DNA from: CAWCGU01 sp963795195
Lineage (GTDB): Bacteria; Actinomycetota; Thermoleophilia; Solirubrobacterales; 70-9
Length of the DNA stretch: 64,000 nt
Direction: 5' to 3'
Assembly (NCBI GenBank): GCA_963795195.1
Contig: CAWCGU010000006.1
Span: forward strand, 806,001 to 870,000
Of the stretch, positions 8,505 to 17,596 are shown in pieces (position 1 is the stretch's first letter; every line of letters begins with the position of its first letter). The notes below the pieces were generated by a model, which was not told the origin of the DNA, made no database searches, and saw nothing but the letters and a program-made list of their open reading frames with translations. Both the position numbers and the translations under genes were made by a program.

Positions 8505-11392
8505 CTAGTTCGGCCGGATGATCACCGTGCGCTTGCGGGAGACCGCCCCGCCGACGTACGGCCACTTGCGCTCCTTGGGAATCCGCAGGCGGAAACTGAC
8601 GGCCACCGTCTGCGTGTAGTCGCTTCGCAGCGGATAGCGCACCTTGTATCCGCCCCGTCTGCGGGCGCGACCGGTCTCGATCGTCTTCCAGGCGCTGCCC
8701 TTCAGGTACTGGAGCTCGACCAGCTTGCCGAGCTTGCCGAGCTTGACACCAAGGGCTCCGATCCTCCCGCGGAAGACGATCGTGCCCGTCTCGGAGACGC
8801 TGCGCGGAGCGACGAAGCGCAGAACCCTGCCGCGAACACGCATGCGGACATCGGTCGCCCTGGCGGCGCGATAGCGGCTGTCGCCCGAATAGGCAACGCT
8901 GACGACCCTCGTCGGTCCGGCCGACAGCGGCACCCGGAAATCTCCGTGAGCATCGGTCCTCACCGTCCGCGCATGCCGGCGGGCCCGGGCCCCCGGGCCC
9001 CGCAGCTCCGTGACCGTGATCTCCCGCTCGGCGAGAGCGGTGCCCTGTGCCGACTGCAGGTGACCCCGGACAACGGCTGGGCGGCCGTAGGCGAGCGTCC
9101 GGGACGCCACCTGCCTGCGGCCGAGACCCGCGGTCAGCTCGGTGGCGGTCTTAAGCGGCAGGTCCACCTCCATCGGTTCGCCGTTTTGCCGCGTGCCCGC
9201 GGTCTTGGTGTTGCCCGCCGCGTCGGTCGCGCTCGCCCTCATCCGGTAGCGCCCCGAGTCGAGGTCGTCGGGAACCCGCGCTTCGAGGTGGTCGCCAACC
9301 AATTTCGTCGGCAGAGCCAGCCACTCGGCGGCGGCTGACTACGGCGGCCGACTCAGCAGCTGGACCGAGCCGCTGCAGCTCGATCAGACCCGACTCGACG
9401 CCTGACAGCGCATCCTGCACAGGAGCCTTGACAAGGGTTGGGTCTGCGACGGATTCTGCGTTCTGGAATGCGACGGCGGGCAGCGTCTTGTCGATGCGGA
9501 CCGTCGCGGTTCCCGGGGCGTCGTTGACGATGCTTGCATCGGGCTGGCCGTTGTTCTCGTTGCCGGCCAGATCGCGGGCGAAGAACTGAACCTGGTGCAC
9601 TCCCTCGGCTGCGATCGTCGTCGCGATCGACGAGTCCGGCTCAATACTGAGCGTGCCGTCGACGACGATCGCGGTTCTCGGCTGCGGATCCAGGCTGAAC
9701 GCTGAGCTGGGTGACATCCCGGACAGCGCGTCGGTTGCGACGACGGTGAGTTCGACGTCGCGATTCACCCATTCCGCGACTGGGACACCCTCGATCCGAC
9801 TGGTTGGGTAGGTCTTGTCAACCGGCAGCGCGGTGTGCATCACCTCGGCCGCCTTCACCCCGGCGCCCGAGACCGGCACCACGTGAATCCAGGACTGACC
9901 CTGGGGTGCGTCCTCGACGATTTCGGACACGTCGGTCACCCCGCCGCCATTGGTGATCTCCGCCGGCGAGCATGCACTCGCCGGATGCCCAGGGGTCGCG
10001 CAGGGATCCGAGCCGGCCTGATCGGTGATGCGGACTGCATAGCCGGACAGCCCGGAAGGTCCGAACTCATCTGCTGCCAATGGCCTCCAGTTCACCTCAT
10101 ACGGAAAGTCCGCTCTGCGCACCCAGCCGTTGAAGCGGGCCTCACTCGACGCGGGAACGGTGTCATCGAACCGGACTTGAACGCTTCGCGCGCTCGCCGC
10201 ATTCGCATTGCCCGCCGCGTCCTCGGCCCATACGGACAGCGTGTACTCGCCGTCCCTGGGCACCGACAGGCCGTTCAGCGCGTTCGTGAGCGAGATCTCC
10301 TGGTCGCCGGAGTTGTAGCCGTCGGGCCCGGTCAGCCTGAAGTGAGTCGTCGCGAGTGGGGCGACATCACCGGGCTGGGCCGGGTTGACCCAGGCGATGT
10401 TGAAGCTGTTGGTCGCCCGCCAGTTCTCGCCACCTTCCAGATGCAATGGGCCGGGTGACGTCGGCGGCGTTCTGTCGATCCTCACGGTCTGAGACGCACA
10501 TCCCTGGTTGGGTGTGCCGCGAGTCGTGGCGAGGTCGGCGGCACAGACCGAGACCGTGTTCGTACCCTCGCTGAAGGGCGCTCCCACCGAGATCCAGGGC
10601 CCAGTGCGAACTGCGGGTTTCGACACCCCCGCCGCAGGGCCTGAAGTCGCCGAAGTACGACCCGTCGAGGTAGTTGCACGGAAAGTTCTTGTGGTTGACC
10701 AGAACGCCGTTCCCGTACAGGTAGGTGTCCGCGACGCCCGAGCCGTAGTCGAAGGCGTTCGCGCCGACGCCGTAGACCCCGGAGGAGATCCAGCCGCCTT
10801 GAAAGGCGGAACCCTCCATGTCGAACACGGACGGGGCGGCGTTGTCGGTGATCTCGAAGCGCAGGTTCTTGAAGTACGAGGCGGCGTAGCTGAAGCCACC
10901 GACGGGCGACGTGTTGACGATGCGAGCCACCACGCGGTCTCGCGGCGCGCCTCCCTGGACGGTGCGGAACCCCGGGCCGGCCGTGGCGCCGTTGTGAATC
11001 ATGTGCTGCCCCGAGCCGTCGATGTTCTCCAGGTAGAGCTGTGAGAAGTTGCCGCCGGTCTGAGCGCCCATCGAGGCATCGATGGCCGCGTACGTGATCT
11101 GCGCTCCGTAGGGAGCGGTCCAGATCCACGCGCCCTGTTCATAGGCCCCCGAGTGGCCGACCACGTCGAGACCGACGTGCTCGCCCGCGGCGCACCGGTC
11201 CCTGGGGCTGAATGCGCTGGATGTCGCATACCAGTCGGCCCCGTGAGTGTTCGCACCCCAGCTGGCGTTGCAGTGCAGCACCGAATACGTGCCGGCTCTG
11301 GCTGTCGCGGCAAAGGCGAGCAGGAGACCGAGCACGAGCGTCAGGCACGCGAGCTGGATGCGGATTCGAGGGTTTGTCGCCGTGTTGGTCAT
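8505..11392 (-). CDS. large secreted Ig-like/repeat surface protein (two frame slips)
   Basis: Exported protein of about 961 residues when restored. The start is ATG 11392, chosen for AAGGAG six bases upstream and the signal peptide (LACLTLVLGLLLAFAATARA). An N-terminal beta-rich domain (GTYSVLHCNASWGANTHGADW) is followed by Ig-like repeats that each contain a D.AGN motif (AEDAAGNANAAS, ARDLAGNENNG, ATDAAGNTKTAG) and RIDRTPP/RIDKTLP linkers. The C-terminal part ends in Ig-like strands (VSVAYSGDSRYRAA, FRGRIGAL, TVIIRPN). The frame breaks at a G5 run at about 10626-10630, and again near 9327-9335 where EWLALPTKLVGDHLEARVP continues in another frame. The length (3n+2) fits two extra bases. It follows the sigma-factor gene by 34 bases on the same strand. 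It is probably a surface or adhesion protein; no enzyme motif was seen. Confidence 0.7.
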
Positions 11393-11426
11393 CAACTGCT
11401 CCTTCTGCTTGGTTCGTTTCATGGCC

Positions 11427-12876
11427 CTACGGGCCGAAGTCGCTTCCCGTCGAGCCCCCGCCGCCTCCCGAGGAGCCGCCGCCCTCCGACCCTCCGGTCG
11501 ACGGCGGTGGCGCCGGGGCAGGGGGTGGTGGCGCCGGCGCCACGGGCTCGCCGACCGGGGCAAACTCCTGCACCTCCGGACTGGGCTCGGGGGCGGACTG
11601 TGCATCTCGCTCGTCCTGTCCGTGGCCCTGACCACCCGCTTCGCCAGATCCGTCCTGCGGCGAGCCCGGCCCGCTCTGCGGTCGAGGGCGCCGCCGGGTC
11701 GGGGGTCGTGGCGGATTCGTACGCACCAGGCGGCGGCGCAGGCTCCGGCTCGGGCTCATCAATCACCTTGTCCTCGCCCTCGGAGCGCTCTGCCTTTTCG
11801 CTGCCTTCGCTTTCCGCCGGCCGCCGCTCCTCACCGGGCGCCGGCAGCACTCCCGTGGCCACACATGTGGTGGCGGCCGCGCCAACCGCCAGACAGGCCG
11901 CCAGCGTCTTGCCCGCCGCCCCGATGGCTCCCAGCTTTGCCATCGCCCCAGCTACGCCGGCGGCACCCGCGCCCCCGGCGGCTCCACTGCCGGCGACGCT
12001 CGCAGCCACCGGCTCCGCAACGTCACCGCCACGCCCGACCAGACCGAGGATCAGCTCGCGAGCCCGCTCCGCAGAAGCGCCCAAGCGCTCCCCGATGCCG
12101 GGCGATCCGGCGGCAGCGGCGCCCAATGTCGTGCCAAGCGCAAGCGAACTCCCGAGCTCGTGCAGACGACCCCCGAGCTCGCCGACGTAGGCAGCGCAGG
12201 GGCGGCAGTGCGCGAGATGCCTTTCCGCTTGGCGGCGCTCTTCATCGTCGGCCGTTCCGGAGGCAAAGGCCCGCAGGAGAGGCTCACGCTGCCCGCACCA
12301 CTCCCCCGCGTCCACCATCGCCAGCTTGTCTGCCACCTCCTTGACGCCGCGATTGACTTCCCTGCGGTAGGCGCGCGGAGAGAGTCCATCGACCGCTTCG
12401 CAGATTTCCTCGGGCGCCAGTTCGAGGCCGTAGCGAAACATCATCACGGCGCGCCGGCGCTGCGGCAGGGACGCCAGAACGTCGCGCGTCAGGCGGTCGT
12501 TCTCCGCCCGAGTCGCGAGCTGCTCCGGAAGGTCTGCCGAGTCGGGCACCAGACTCGCGGCCTCGATCGGCGAGGTCGGGCGCCGTCCGCGGCGCCTCAG
12601 CTCACGACTCGCCTGATTGGCGACCGCGGAGAGCACGTAGCGGCGAAGCTCGAGATCCGAGAGCTCATCGTGGCGGCCCTCGAGAGCGCGCATCGTGCCG
12701 AGCCAGGCCCCGGAGTAGAAGTCGTCGATCTCGTCGTCGGTGAACGCTTGCCCGAACGCCCGCCGGATCATCCCTCGCGCCGGCCGGCCGAGCTCCTCGT
12801 AGAGCCGGCTGAACCGAGCGTTGCGCCGGTCCGCCGCCGTGGCGTCAGCCGCCTCGATGCCCCCTCCAGGTTCCAT
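11427..12876 (-). CDS. ECF-like sigma factor fused to zinc-finger, membrane segment and Pro-rich tail
   Basis: About 482 residues when restored. Residues about 20-100 resemble sigma region 2 (FSRLYEELGRPARGMIRRAF, DDEIDDFYSGAW). Residues about 130-195 resemble region 4 (VLASLPQRRRAVMMFRYGL, then a helix-turn-helix). These are followed by an anti-sigma-like HLAHCRPC zinc-binding motif at about 225, a hydrophobic Ala/Gly-rich segment with a likely transmembrane helix (TLAACLAVGAAATTCVATGV) and a disordered tail. The tail changes frame near 11680; after one extra base it continues as EVQEFAPVGEPVAPAPPPPA and ends ...TGSDFGP at TAG 11427-11429. The arrangement suggests a sigma factor tethered to the membrane by its own anti-sigma module. 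The target is inferred to include the secreted protein just downstream. Confidence 0.7.
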
Positions 12877-13020
12877 CTACAAAACCAAGAAGCCCGGGGG
12901 AGCCGGCGGCGCCCCCCTCACCGCATCCCCTGAAACGAAGCCACGATGAAACCGAATCGATTCTGCAACTCGAGATGACATCCCGGTGCAGTTCGGATCT
13001 GGATCTAAAGCGAAATCAAA

Positions 13021-13049
13021 GTGCGCCGATTTCCAGCGGGAAATCGCAC
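13021..13049 (-). terminator. candidate terminator after tldE
   Basis: On the minus strand, 31 bases past the tldE stop, GATTTCC/GGAAATC forms a 7-bp stem, extended by GTGC/GCAC across a small bulge. It is followed by TTTGATTTCG. It is a modest intrinsic terminator candidate ending the roadblock-tldD-tldE transcript. The rest of the 200-base gap up to the sigma-factor start shows nothing recognisable. Confidence 0.5.
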
Positions 13050-13079
13050 CGTCTCAGGCAACGCCGGTCTCGTCTGCGC

Positions 13080-14453
13080 CTAGCTTCCCCCGACCGCCAT
13101 CTCGCCGACCAGCACCGCCGGCGTCTTGACCGACCCCCCGAACGGCACCCAGCGGGCCTCGCTGGCTGTCGCGCGCACGGCGTGGAGCATCTGGCGCAGA
13201 TCCGAGGCGATCGTGAACTCGCTGATCGGTGCGCCGAGGGCGCCGGCCGCGATCAGGCGCCCGCTCGCGCCGACCGAGAACTGCCCGGTCACCGGGTTGA
13301 CGCCCGAGTGAAGGCCGGCGACGTCGGCGATGTAGACGCCCTCGCCGACTTGGGCGAGCAGTCCATCGAAGTCGACCTCGCCGGTCGCCACGACCAGGTT
13401 CGAGGGCGAGACGCCCGGCGGGCCGCGGTAGCCGCCGCGCGCCGCGTTGCCGGTCGACCTGGCGCCGTCGGCCTGGCGCCGCGCGGTGTAGGAGTCAAAG
13501 AGGTAGGTCGTCAGACGACCGGCGTCGATCAGCGGGTTGATGGCGTGCGGGACGCCCTCGCCGTCGACCGGTGAGGAGCCGAAGCCCTCGGGGTCGAGGC
13601 CGTCGTCGGTCAGCGTCAGCACATCCGAGGCGATCTGCTCGCCGACCAGATCGGCGAACGGGGAGCGGCCGCGCTGGACCGAGTCGGCGCCGAGCGTGCT
13701 GCCGATGAAGCCGAAGAAGCTGGCGGCGACGAACGGGTCGAGCACGACCGGTACGCGCATCGATTTCGGCTTGGCGGCGCCGAGCAGCGAGCAGGCCCGC
13801 TGCGCGGCTTCGGCCCCGATCGCCTCCGCGTCAAGTGCCGAAGGAGCTCGGCCGAGGCCGACGCCGAGGCCGGTCTCGCGGTCATCGCCCTCACCCGCGA
13901 TGGCCTGCAGGTAGGCGTAGCAGCTGGTCGCTTCAAAGCTGGCGGCGATGCCGGTCGAGCTGGCGATCGCGGCGCGGCCCTCCTCGTCGGCGTAGACGGT
14001 CTGTTCGATCTGGGCAACGCGTGGGTCCGCGGCGCGGCAGGCTCGCTCGATCTGCTTGGCGAGCTCGACCTTCTCGGCGGTGGAGGTAGCCGCCAGCGCG
14101 GGGTCGTAGAGGCCCCTGATCTGCCGCGGCTCTCGGTCCGCAACCGGGGCGGCGGCGTGCTCGTCGGGATCGGTGACGCGGGCGGCTTCGACAGCAGCCG
14201 TCGCGATCGCGCGCACTCCCTCATCGGAGGTATCCGAGCCCGAGGAGTAGCCGACACGGCCGTCGATCCAGACGCGCACCCCGACGCCGCGCTCGCCGGC
14301 CTCGGTGAGGCTCTCGACCTCGCCCTCGAAGACGCGGATCTCGCGGCCGACGCCGTCCTCGGCATAGGCCTCGGCCTCGCCGGCGCCGGCGTCGAGCGCT
14401 GCCGCGACCGCCGCCTGTGCGAGGTGCTCGAGGTCGGCGCCGTTGTCGCTCAT
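13080..14453 (-). CDS. tldE: TldE/PmbA-type metalloprotease subunit
   Basis: 457 residues from ATG 14453, whose ATGA overlaps the stop of tldD. It belongs to the TldD/PmbA (U62) family; TldE is the partner that shapes the substrate chamber while TldD carries the metal site. In E. coli the pair matures microcin B17 and degrades CcdA. Family landmarks are the N-terminal RVWIDGRVGYSSGSDTSDEG, ACSLLGAAKPKSMRVPVVLD, FFGFIGSTLGADSVQRGRSP and the C-terminal GLHSGVNPVTGQFSVGASG. No HExxxH motif is present, as expected for TldE. An upstream in-frame extension is really the tail of tldD read through a frame slip. Confidence 0.88.
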   Translation of the reverse strand: MSDNGADLEHLAQAAVAAALDAGAGEAEAYAEDGVGREIRVFEGEVESLTEAGERGVGVRVWIDGRVGYSSGSDTSDEGVRAIATAAVEAARVTDPDEHAAAPVADREPRQIRGLYDPALAATSTAEKVELAKQIERACRAADPRVAQIEQTVYADEEGRAAIASSTGIAASFEATSCYAYLQAIAGEGDDRETGLGVGLGRAPSALDAEAIGAEAAQRACSLLGAAKPKSMRVPVVLDPFVAASFFGFIGSTLGADSVQRGRSPFADLVGEQIASDVLTLTDDGLDPEGFGSSPVDGEGVPHAINPLIDAGRLTTYLFDSYTARRQADGARSTGNAARGGYRGPPGVSPSNLVVATGEVDFDGLLAQVGEGVYIADVAGLHSGVNPVTGQFSVGASGRLIAAGALGAPISEFTIASDLRQMLHAVRATASEARWVPFGGSVKTPAVLVGEMAVGGS

Positions 14454-15854
14454 CCGAGCGCCGTCCCGCCGACCGTCAGCGCCCTGATCCGGACGTGCCC
14501 CTGCCCCACTCCCGACCGGCACGCTCTGGCCGTCCTTGCCGCAGAAGCCGGTCTTCGAGTCGAAGTCGCTGGCGACGCCGTCGATCGCCGCCAGTGCCTG
14601 CAGGCAGTTGCCGATCAGGGTTGCGCTGCCGCAGGGCGCGGTCACCTTGCCGTCCTCGATCAGGTAGCCCTCGGAGACGCCGAAGACGAAGTCACCGGTG
14701 GCCGGATCGACCTGGCCGCCGCCGAAGCGAGACGGCGTAGAAGCCCCTGTCGATCTCGGCGATCAGCTCCTGCGGCTCGGCTTCGCCGGGGGCGATATAG
14801 GTGTTGGTCATCCGCGGGATCGGCAGGTGGCGAAAGCTCTGGCGGCGGCCGTTGCCGGTCGGGGCGACCTCGTCGCGGCGAGCGCGGCTGAGGTCGTAGA
14901 GGTAGGAGGTGATGCGGCCCTCGACGATCACCGGCGTCTTCTGGGACGGCGTGCCCTCGTCGTCGGTCGCGTTGGTCCCCCAGGCACCGGGCAGGACGCC
15001 GTCGTCGAAGGCGTTCAGCAGCGGCTCGGCGACCTGATCGCCGAGACGGCCGGCGTAGACGGAGGCGCCCTTCTGGACGGCGTCCGACTCGAGGCCGTGG
15101 CCGGTCATCTCGTGGAAGAGGACGCCTCCGAAACCGCCGCCGACGACGACCGGCATGGTTCCGGCCGGGGCAGGCGAGCCGTCGAGCAGAGTCAGCGCCG
15201 TTTCGGCGGCCTTCTGCGCAATCCGCTCCGCCTCGCCGTCGCGCACCAACTCGAAGCCGCGGTGGGCGCCGAGCGTTTCGAAACCGGTCTCGACCTTGTC
15301 CTCGCGGCGGGCGACGACCTGGGCGCCGAGCCGCACGCGGGTGCGGTCGTCGGCGGAGTGGAGTCCCTCGGAGTTTGCGACCTGGACCTGGCGGCGGCCT
15401 TCTGAGTAGGAGGCCGAAACCTGGGCGATCTCGGCCCCGGCGGCGCGCGCTGTCTCGTCGCAGGCGCGCAGCAGCGCGGCCTTCTCGGTGGCGGGAACCC
15501 CTTCGGGCCGCACGTCGATCTGCTGGCCGGGAGGCTGGTTCAGCGCCGCGAGCGGCTGCGGCTCGCGGCTGTCGGCGCGAAGTGCCGCGGCGACGGCGTC
15601 GGCGGCGCGCTCGATATCGCGCTCAGCGAGGCCGTCAACGTGGGCGAAGTAGGTGGTCTCGCCGTCGATCACGCGCACGCCGGCACCGCTCTCTGCCGCG
15701 CTCATCGCACCGTCTCGATGCGGCTCTCGTCGATCGAGAGCGAGAAGCCCGAGCGCTGTTCGCAGAAGACCTCGGCGAAATCACCGCCCTTGGCCAAGGC
15801 GCGGGCGAGCACACGCTCGGCGAGCCCAGCCTCGATCAGCGCCGCCTCAGGCAT
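14450..15854 (-). CDS. tldD: TldD-type zinc metalloprotease subunit (three frame slips)
   Basis: About 467 residues when restored. The metal-binding motif is FHEMTGHGLE (HExxxH) in GGFGGVLFHEMTGHGLESD. The N-terminal part (GGDFAEVFCEQRSGFSLSID, ESRIETVR) is separated from SAAESGAGVRVIDGE by a missing base near 15703. FYAVS and FGGGQVDPATGDFVFG are separated by an extra base near 14733. SVPVG and VGQGHVRIRALTVGGTALG are separated by an extra base near 14510. The 1405-base span is 3n+1, exactly as expected. The restored stop TGA overlaps the tldE ATG. The start ATG 15854 overlaps the small upstream gene by eight bases. It is the catalytic half of the TldD/E peptidase. Confidence 0.85.
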
Positions 15855-16080
15855 CGCTCGGGGCCTTGGTCGGTGCGGCGGCGTCAATCAGCGAGGCGGC
15901 GGCGCGGAACATCGCCCGGCCCGCCTCGGCGTCGGCGTCGAAGGCGAGGCTGCGACCTCCCTGGGTGTGGACGCGGGCGAAAGGCTTTCGCAGGATGCGC
16001 CTGCGTTTCAGGTAGGCGCCGGCCTCGTCGGCATAGCCGGAGACGCGGTCGAGGAGGACGCGGTGGGGCTTGGGGGGCAT
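15847..16080 (-). CDS. small conserved-looking protein of the tldDE operon
   Basis: 77 residues, basic in the middle (KRRRILRKPFARVHTQGG), no membrane segment, ending in a short helix (GRAMFRAAASLIDAAAP). I do not recognise a family. Its ATG overlaps the stop of the roadblock-like gene (TGATG) and its own stop overlaps the tldD start by eight bases, so it is translated as part of that operon. By position it could be an adaptor or substrate of TldD/E, but nothing in the sequence shows this. Codon use looks like its neighbours. Confidence 0.6.
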   Translation of the reverse strand: MPPKPHRVLLDRVSGYADEAGAYLKRRRILRKPFARVHTQGGRSLAFDADAEAGRAMFRAAASLIDAAAPTKAPSDA

Positions 16081-16484
16081 CAGGCTTCCTCGGCCTCCGC
16101 CTCAGCGGCCCCATTTGCGCCGGCCCGCCGGTCGATGACGTCCCCGCTCTTGGCAAGGTCGCGAAGGATCGTGCGCATGTCGAAAAGGACCAGTGAGGAC
16201 AGGGTGAAGCGCTCGGTGACGGCCAGCATCGCCAGCTCGCCGTGGCGAACCGCATAGGCCTCTCCGTCCTCGGTGCCGACGTGCGCATGCTCAACGGGCT
16301 CCCCCGCCGCTTCGTCGGCGGCCTCAAGGAACTCCCGCGCCGCGCTGGCCCAGCGCTCGCCGTCGCCGCTCGCCGCCAGGACCGAACCGTCGGCGGCGAG
16401 CAGCGCGCAGCCGCGCAGATCGACTGACAGCTCGGTCAGGTGATCGATCGCAGAGCGGGCCGCCTGCGGGGCGATCGCGCTCAC
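16080..16484 (-). CDS. roadblock/LC7-like domain protein
   Basis: 134 residues from GTG 16484. Residues about 18-110 follow the roadblock/LC7 pattern: helix, strand GCALLAADGSVLAASGDG, helix, strand EAYAVRHG, strand ELAMLAVTERFTLSSLVL, helix. An acidic tail follows. Such domains are small dimerising modules that often serve GTPases (MglA/MglB-type, actinobacterial CvnB). No GTPase gene is nearby. It heads a tightly overlapping operon with the 77-residue protein and TldD/TldE, which is an unusual partner. The assignment rests on pattern rather than an alignment. Confidence 0.6.
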   Translation of the reverse strand: MSAIAPQAARSAIDHLTELSVDLRGCALLAADGSVLAASGDGERWASAAREFLEAADEAAGEPVEHAHVGTEDGEAYAVRHGELAMLAVTERFTLSSLVLFDMRTILRDLAKSGDVIDRRAGANGAAEAEAEEA

Positions 16485-16540
16485 GTCGGTGACTCTGAAC
16501 TCTGGACCGCCGTCATCTCAGCAAATATATGGGGCGCCCC

Positions 16541-16681
16541 ATGTCTCTTCCCCGCGGTTTCTGGATCACGATCGTCGGCATCTGCGTGCTGGCGGTCGCT
16601 CTGCTCGCCATCAACGGCTACACCGGCTACTCGATCGTCGTCGGCGCCGTGGGATTGGCGGCGGCGGTCAACCTGCTCTGA
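16541..16681 (+). CDS. 46-residue two-helix membrane protein
   Basis: ATG 16541 to TGA 16679-16681. Two hydrophobic segments (FWITIVGICVLAVALLAI and YSIVVGAVGLAAAVNLL) are separated by a short NGYTGY turn. It sits alone in the gap between the divergent roadblock gene and the convergent cation-efflux gene. The start is preceded by the palindrome GGGGCGCCCC (16531-16540) and no good ribosome-binding site, so it may be leaderless or weakly translated. The coherent membrane pattern over the whole length supports a real gene; the function is unknown. Confidence 0.55.
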   Translation: MSLPRGFWITIVGICVLAVALLAINGYTGYSIVVGAVGLAAAVNLL

Positions 16682-16690
16682 GCCGCGCCC

Positions 16691-17596
16691 TCAACCGTGG
16701 CGCAGCGGGTACTCGTCGCCGAAGTCGCGGTGCGAGCCCTCGGGCTCGACGTGGATCAGCACGTCCGAGTCGGGCAGCGCCCGTTCGATCGCCGCCGTCA
16801 TCTCGTGGGCGAGCTCGTGGGCACGCTCAAGCGATGTCCCCTTGCGGTACTGGACGTGCATGTCGATGTGGTGGGCGAAGCCCGAGTGGCGCGCGCGCAG
16901 CTTGTGGTAGCCGACGACCTCTTCGGTGCGGGCCGCGGCGATGGCCACCTCGATCCGGTCGAGCTCCTCGGCCGGCAGGGCTTCGTCGACGAGCACCCGC
17001 GAGGAGCGGCTGAGGATGCGGATCCCCGAGACCACGATCGCCATCGCGACCACGAGCGCGGCGATGGCGTCGAAGGCGGGCTCGTCGGTCAGCTCGACGA
17101 GGCCCAGGCCGACGAGCACGCCGATCGAGGTCAGGGCGTCGGCGCGCAGGTGGGCGGCGTCGCCCTCGAGGGCCGGAGACGAGAGCTCGCGGGCGCGGCG
17201 ATACAGCAGCGCCGAGACCGCGAGGTTTGCGAGCACCGAGAAGGAGATGACGACGATGCCGACGCCGAGGTGCTCGATCTCGCTGCCGTTGACGAGGCGG
17301 CGGGTCGCCTCGAAGATGATCACCCCGGCGCCGACCAGGATCAGCACGCCCTCGATCGCCGCTGCGAGGTTCTCGATCCGCTGGTGCCCGTAGGGGTGGT
17401 CTCGGTCGATCGGCTCGTCGGCCTTGCGCACCGAGACGAAGGCGATCACCGAGGCGATCAGGTCGATCGATGAGTGGATCGCCTCGGTGATGATCGCGAT
17501 CGAGCCGGTGATCGCCCCGGCTGCGAGCTTGAGTGCGATCAGGACGATGTTGGAGACAATCGAGAGCATCGCCGCCGCTGCCTTGGTTCGGATCAC
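16691..17596 (-). CDS. cation diffusion facilitator family transporter
   Basis: 301 residues. It has the CDF layout: transmembrane helices in the first about 200 residues with metal-site motifs HSSID (helix 2) and HLRAD (helix 5), the cytoplasmic loop DHPYGHQRIE, and a C-terminal ferredoxin-like cytoplasmic domain with histidines (YHKLRARHSGFAHHIDMHV). CDF proteins export Zn2+, Fe2+, Mn2+ or Co2+ in exchange for H+. The metal cannot be chosen from sequence alone, although H/D in helix 2 and H/D in helix 5 fit the Zn-type set. GTG 17596 overlaps the rdgB stop by four bases, so it is the last gene of the rph-rdgB operon. Confidence 0.92.
   Translation of the reverse strand: MIRTKAAAAMLSIVSNIVLIALKLAAGAITGSIAIITEAIHSSIDLIASVIAFVSVRKADEPIDRDHPYGHQRIENLAAAIEGVLILVGAGVIIFEATRRLVNGSEIEHLGVGIVVISFSVLANLAVSALLYRRARELSSPALEGDAAHLRADALTSIGVLVGLGLVELTDEPAFDAIAALVVAMAIVVSGIRILSRSSRVLVDEALPAEELDRIEVAIAAARTEEVVGYHKLRARHSGFAHHIDMHVQYRKGTSLERAHELAHEMTAAIERALPDSDVLIHVEPEGSHRDFGDEYPLRHG

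Noticed and set aside
13080..14645. 521-residue TldE with an N-terminal extension
   Set aside because: The extension is the C-terminus of TldD (ATLIGNCLQALAAIDGV, GKDGQSVPVG) read in the TldE frame because of an extra base.
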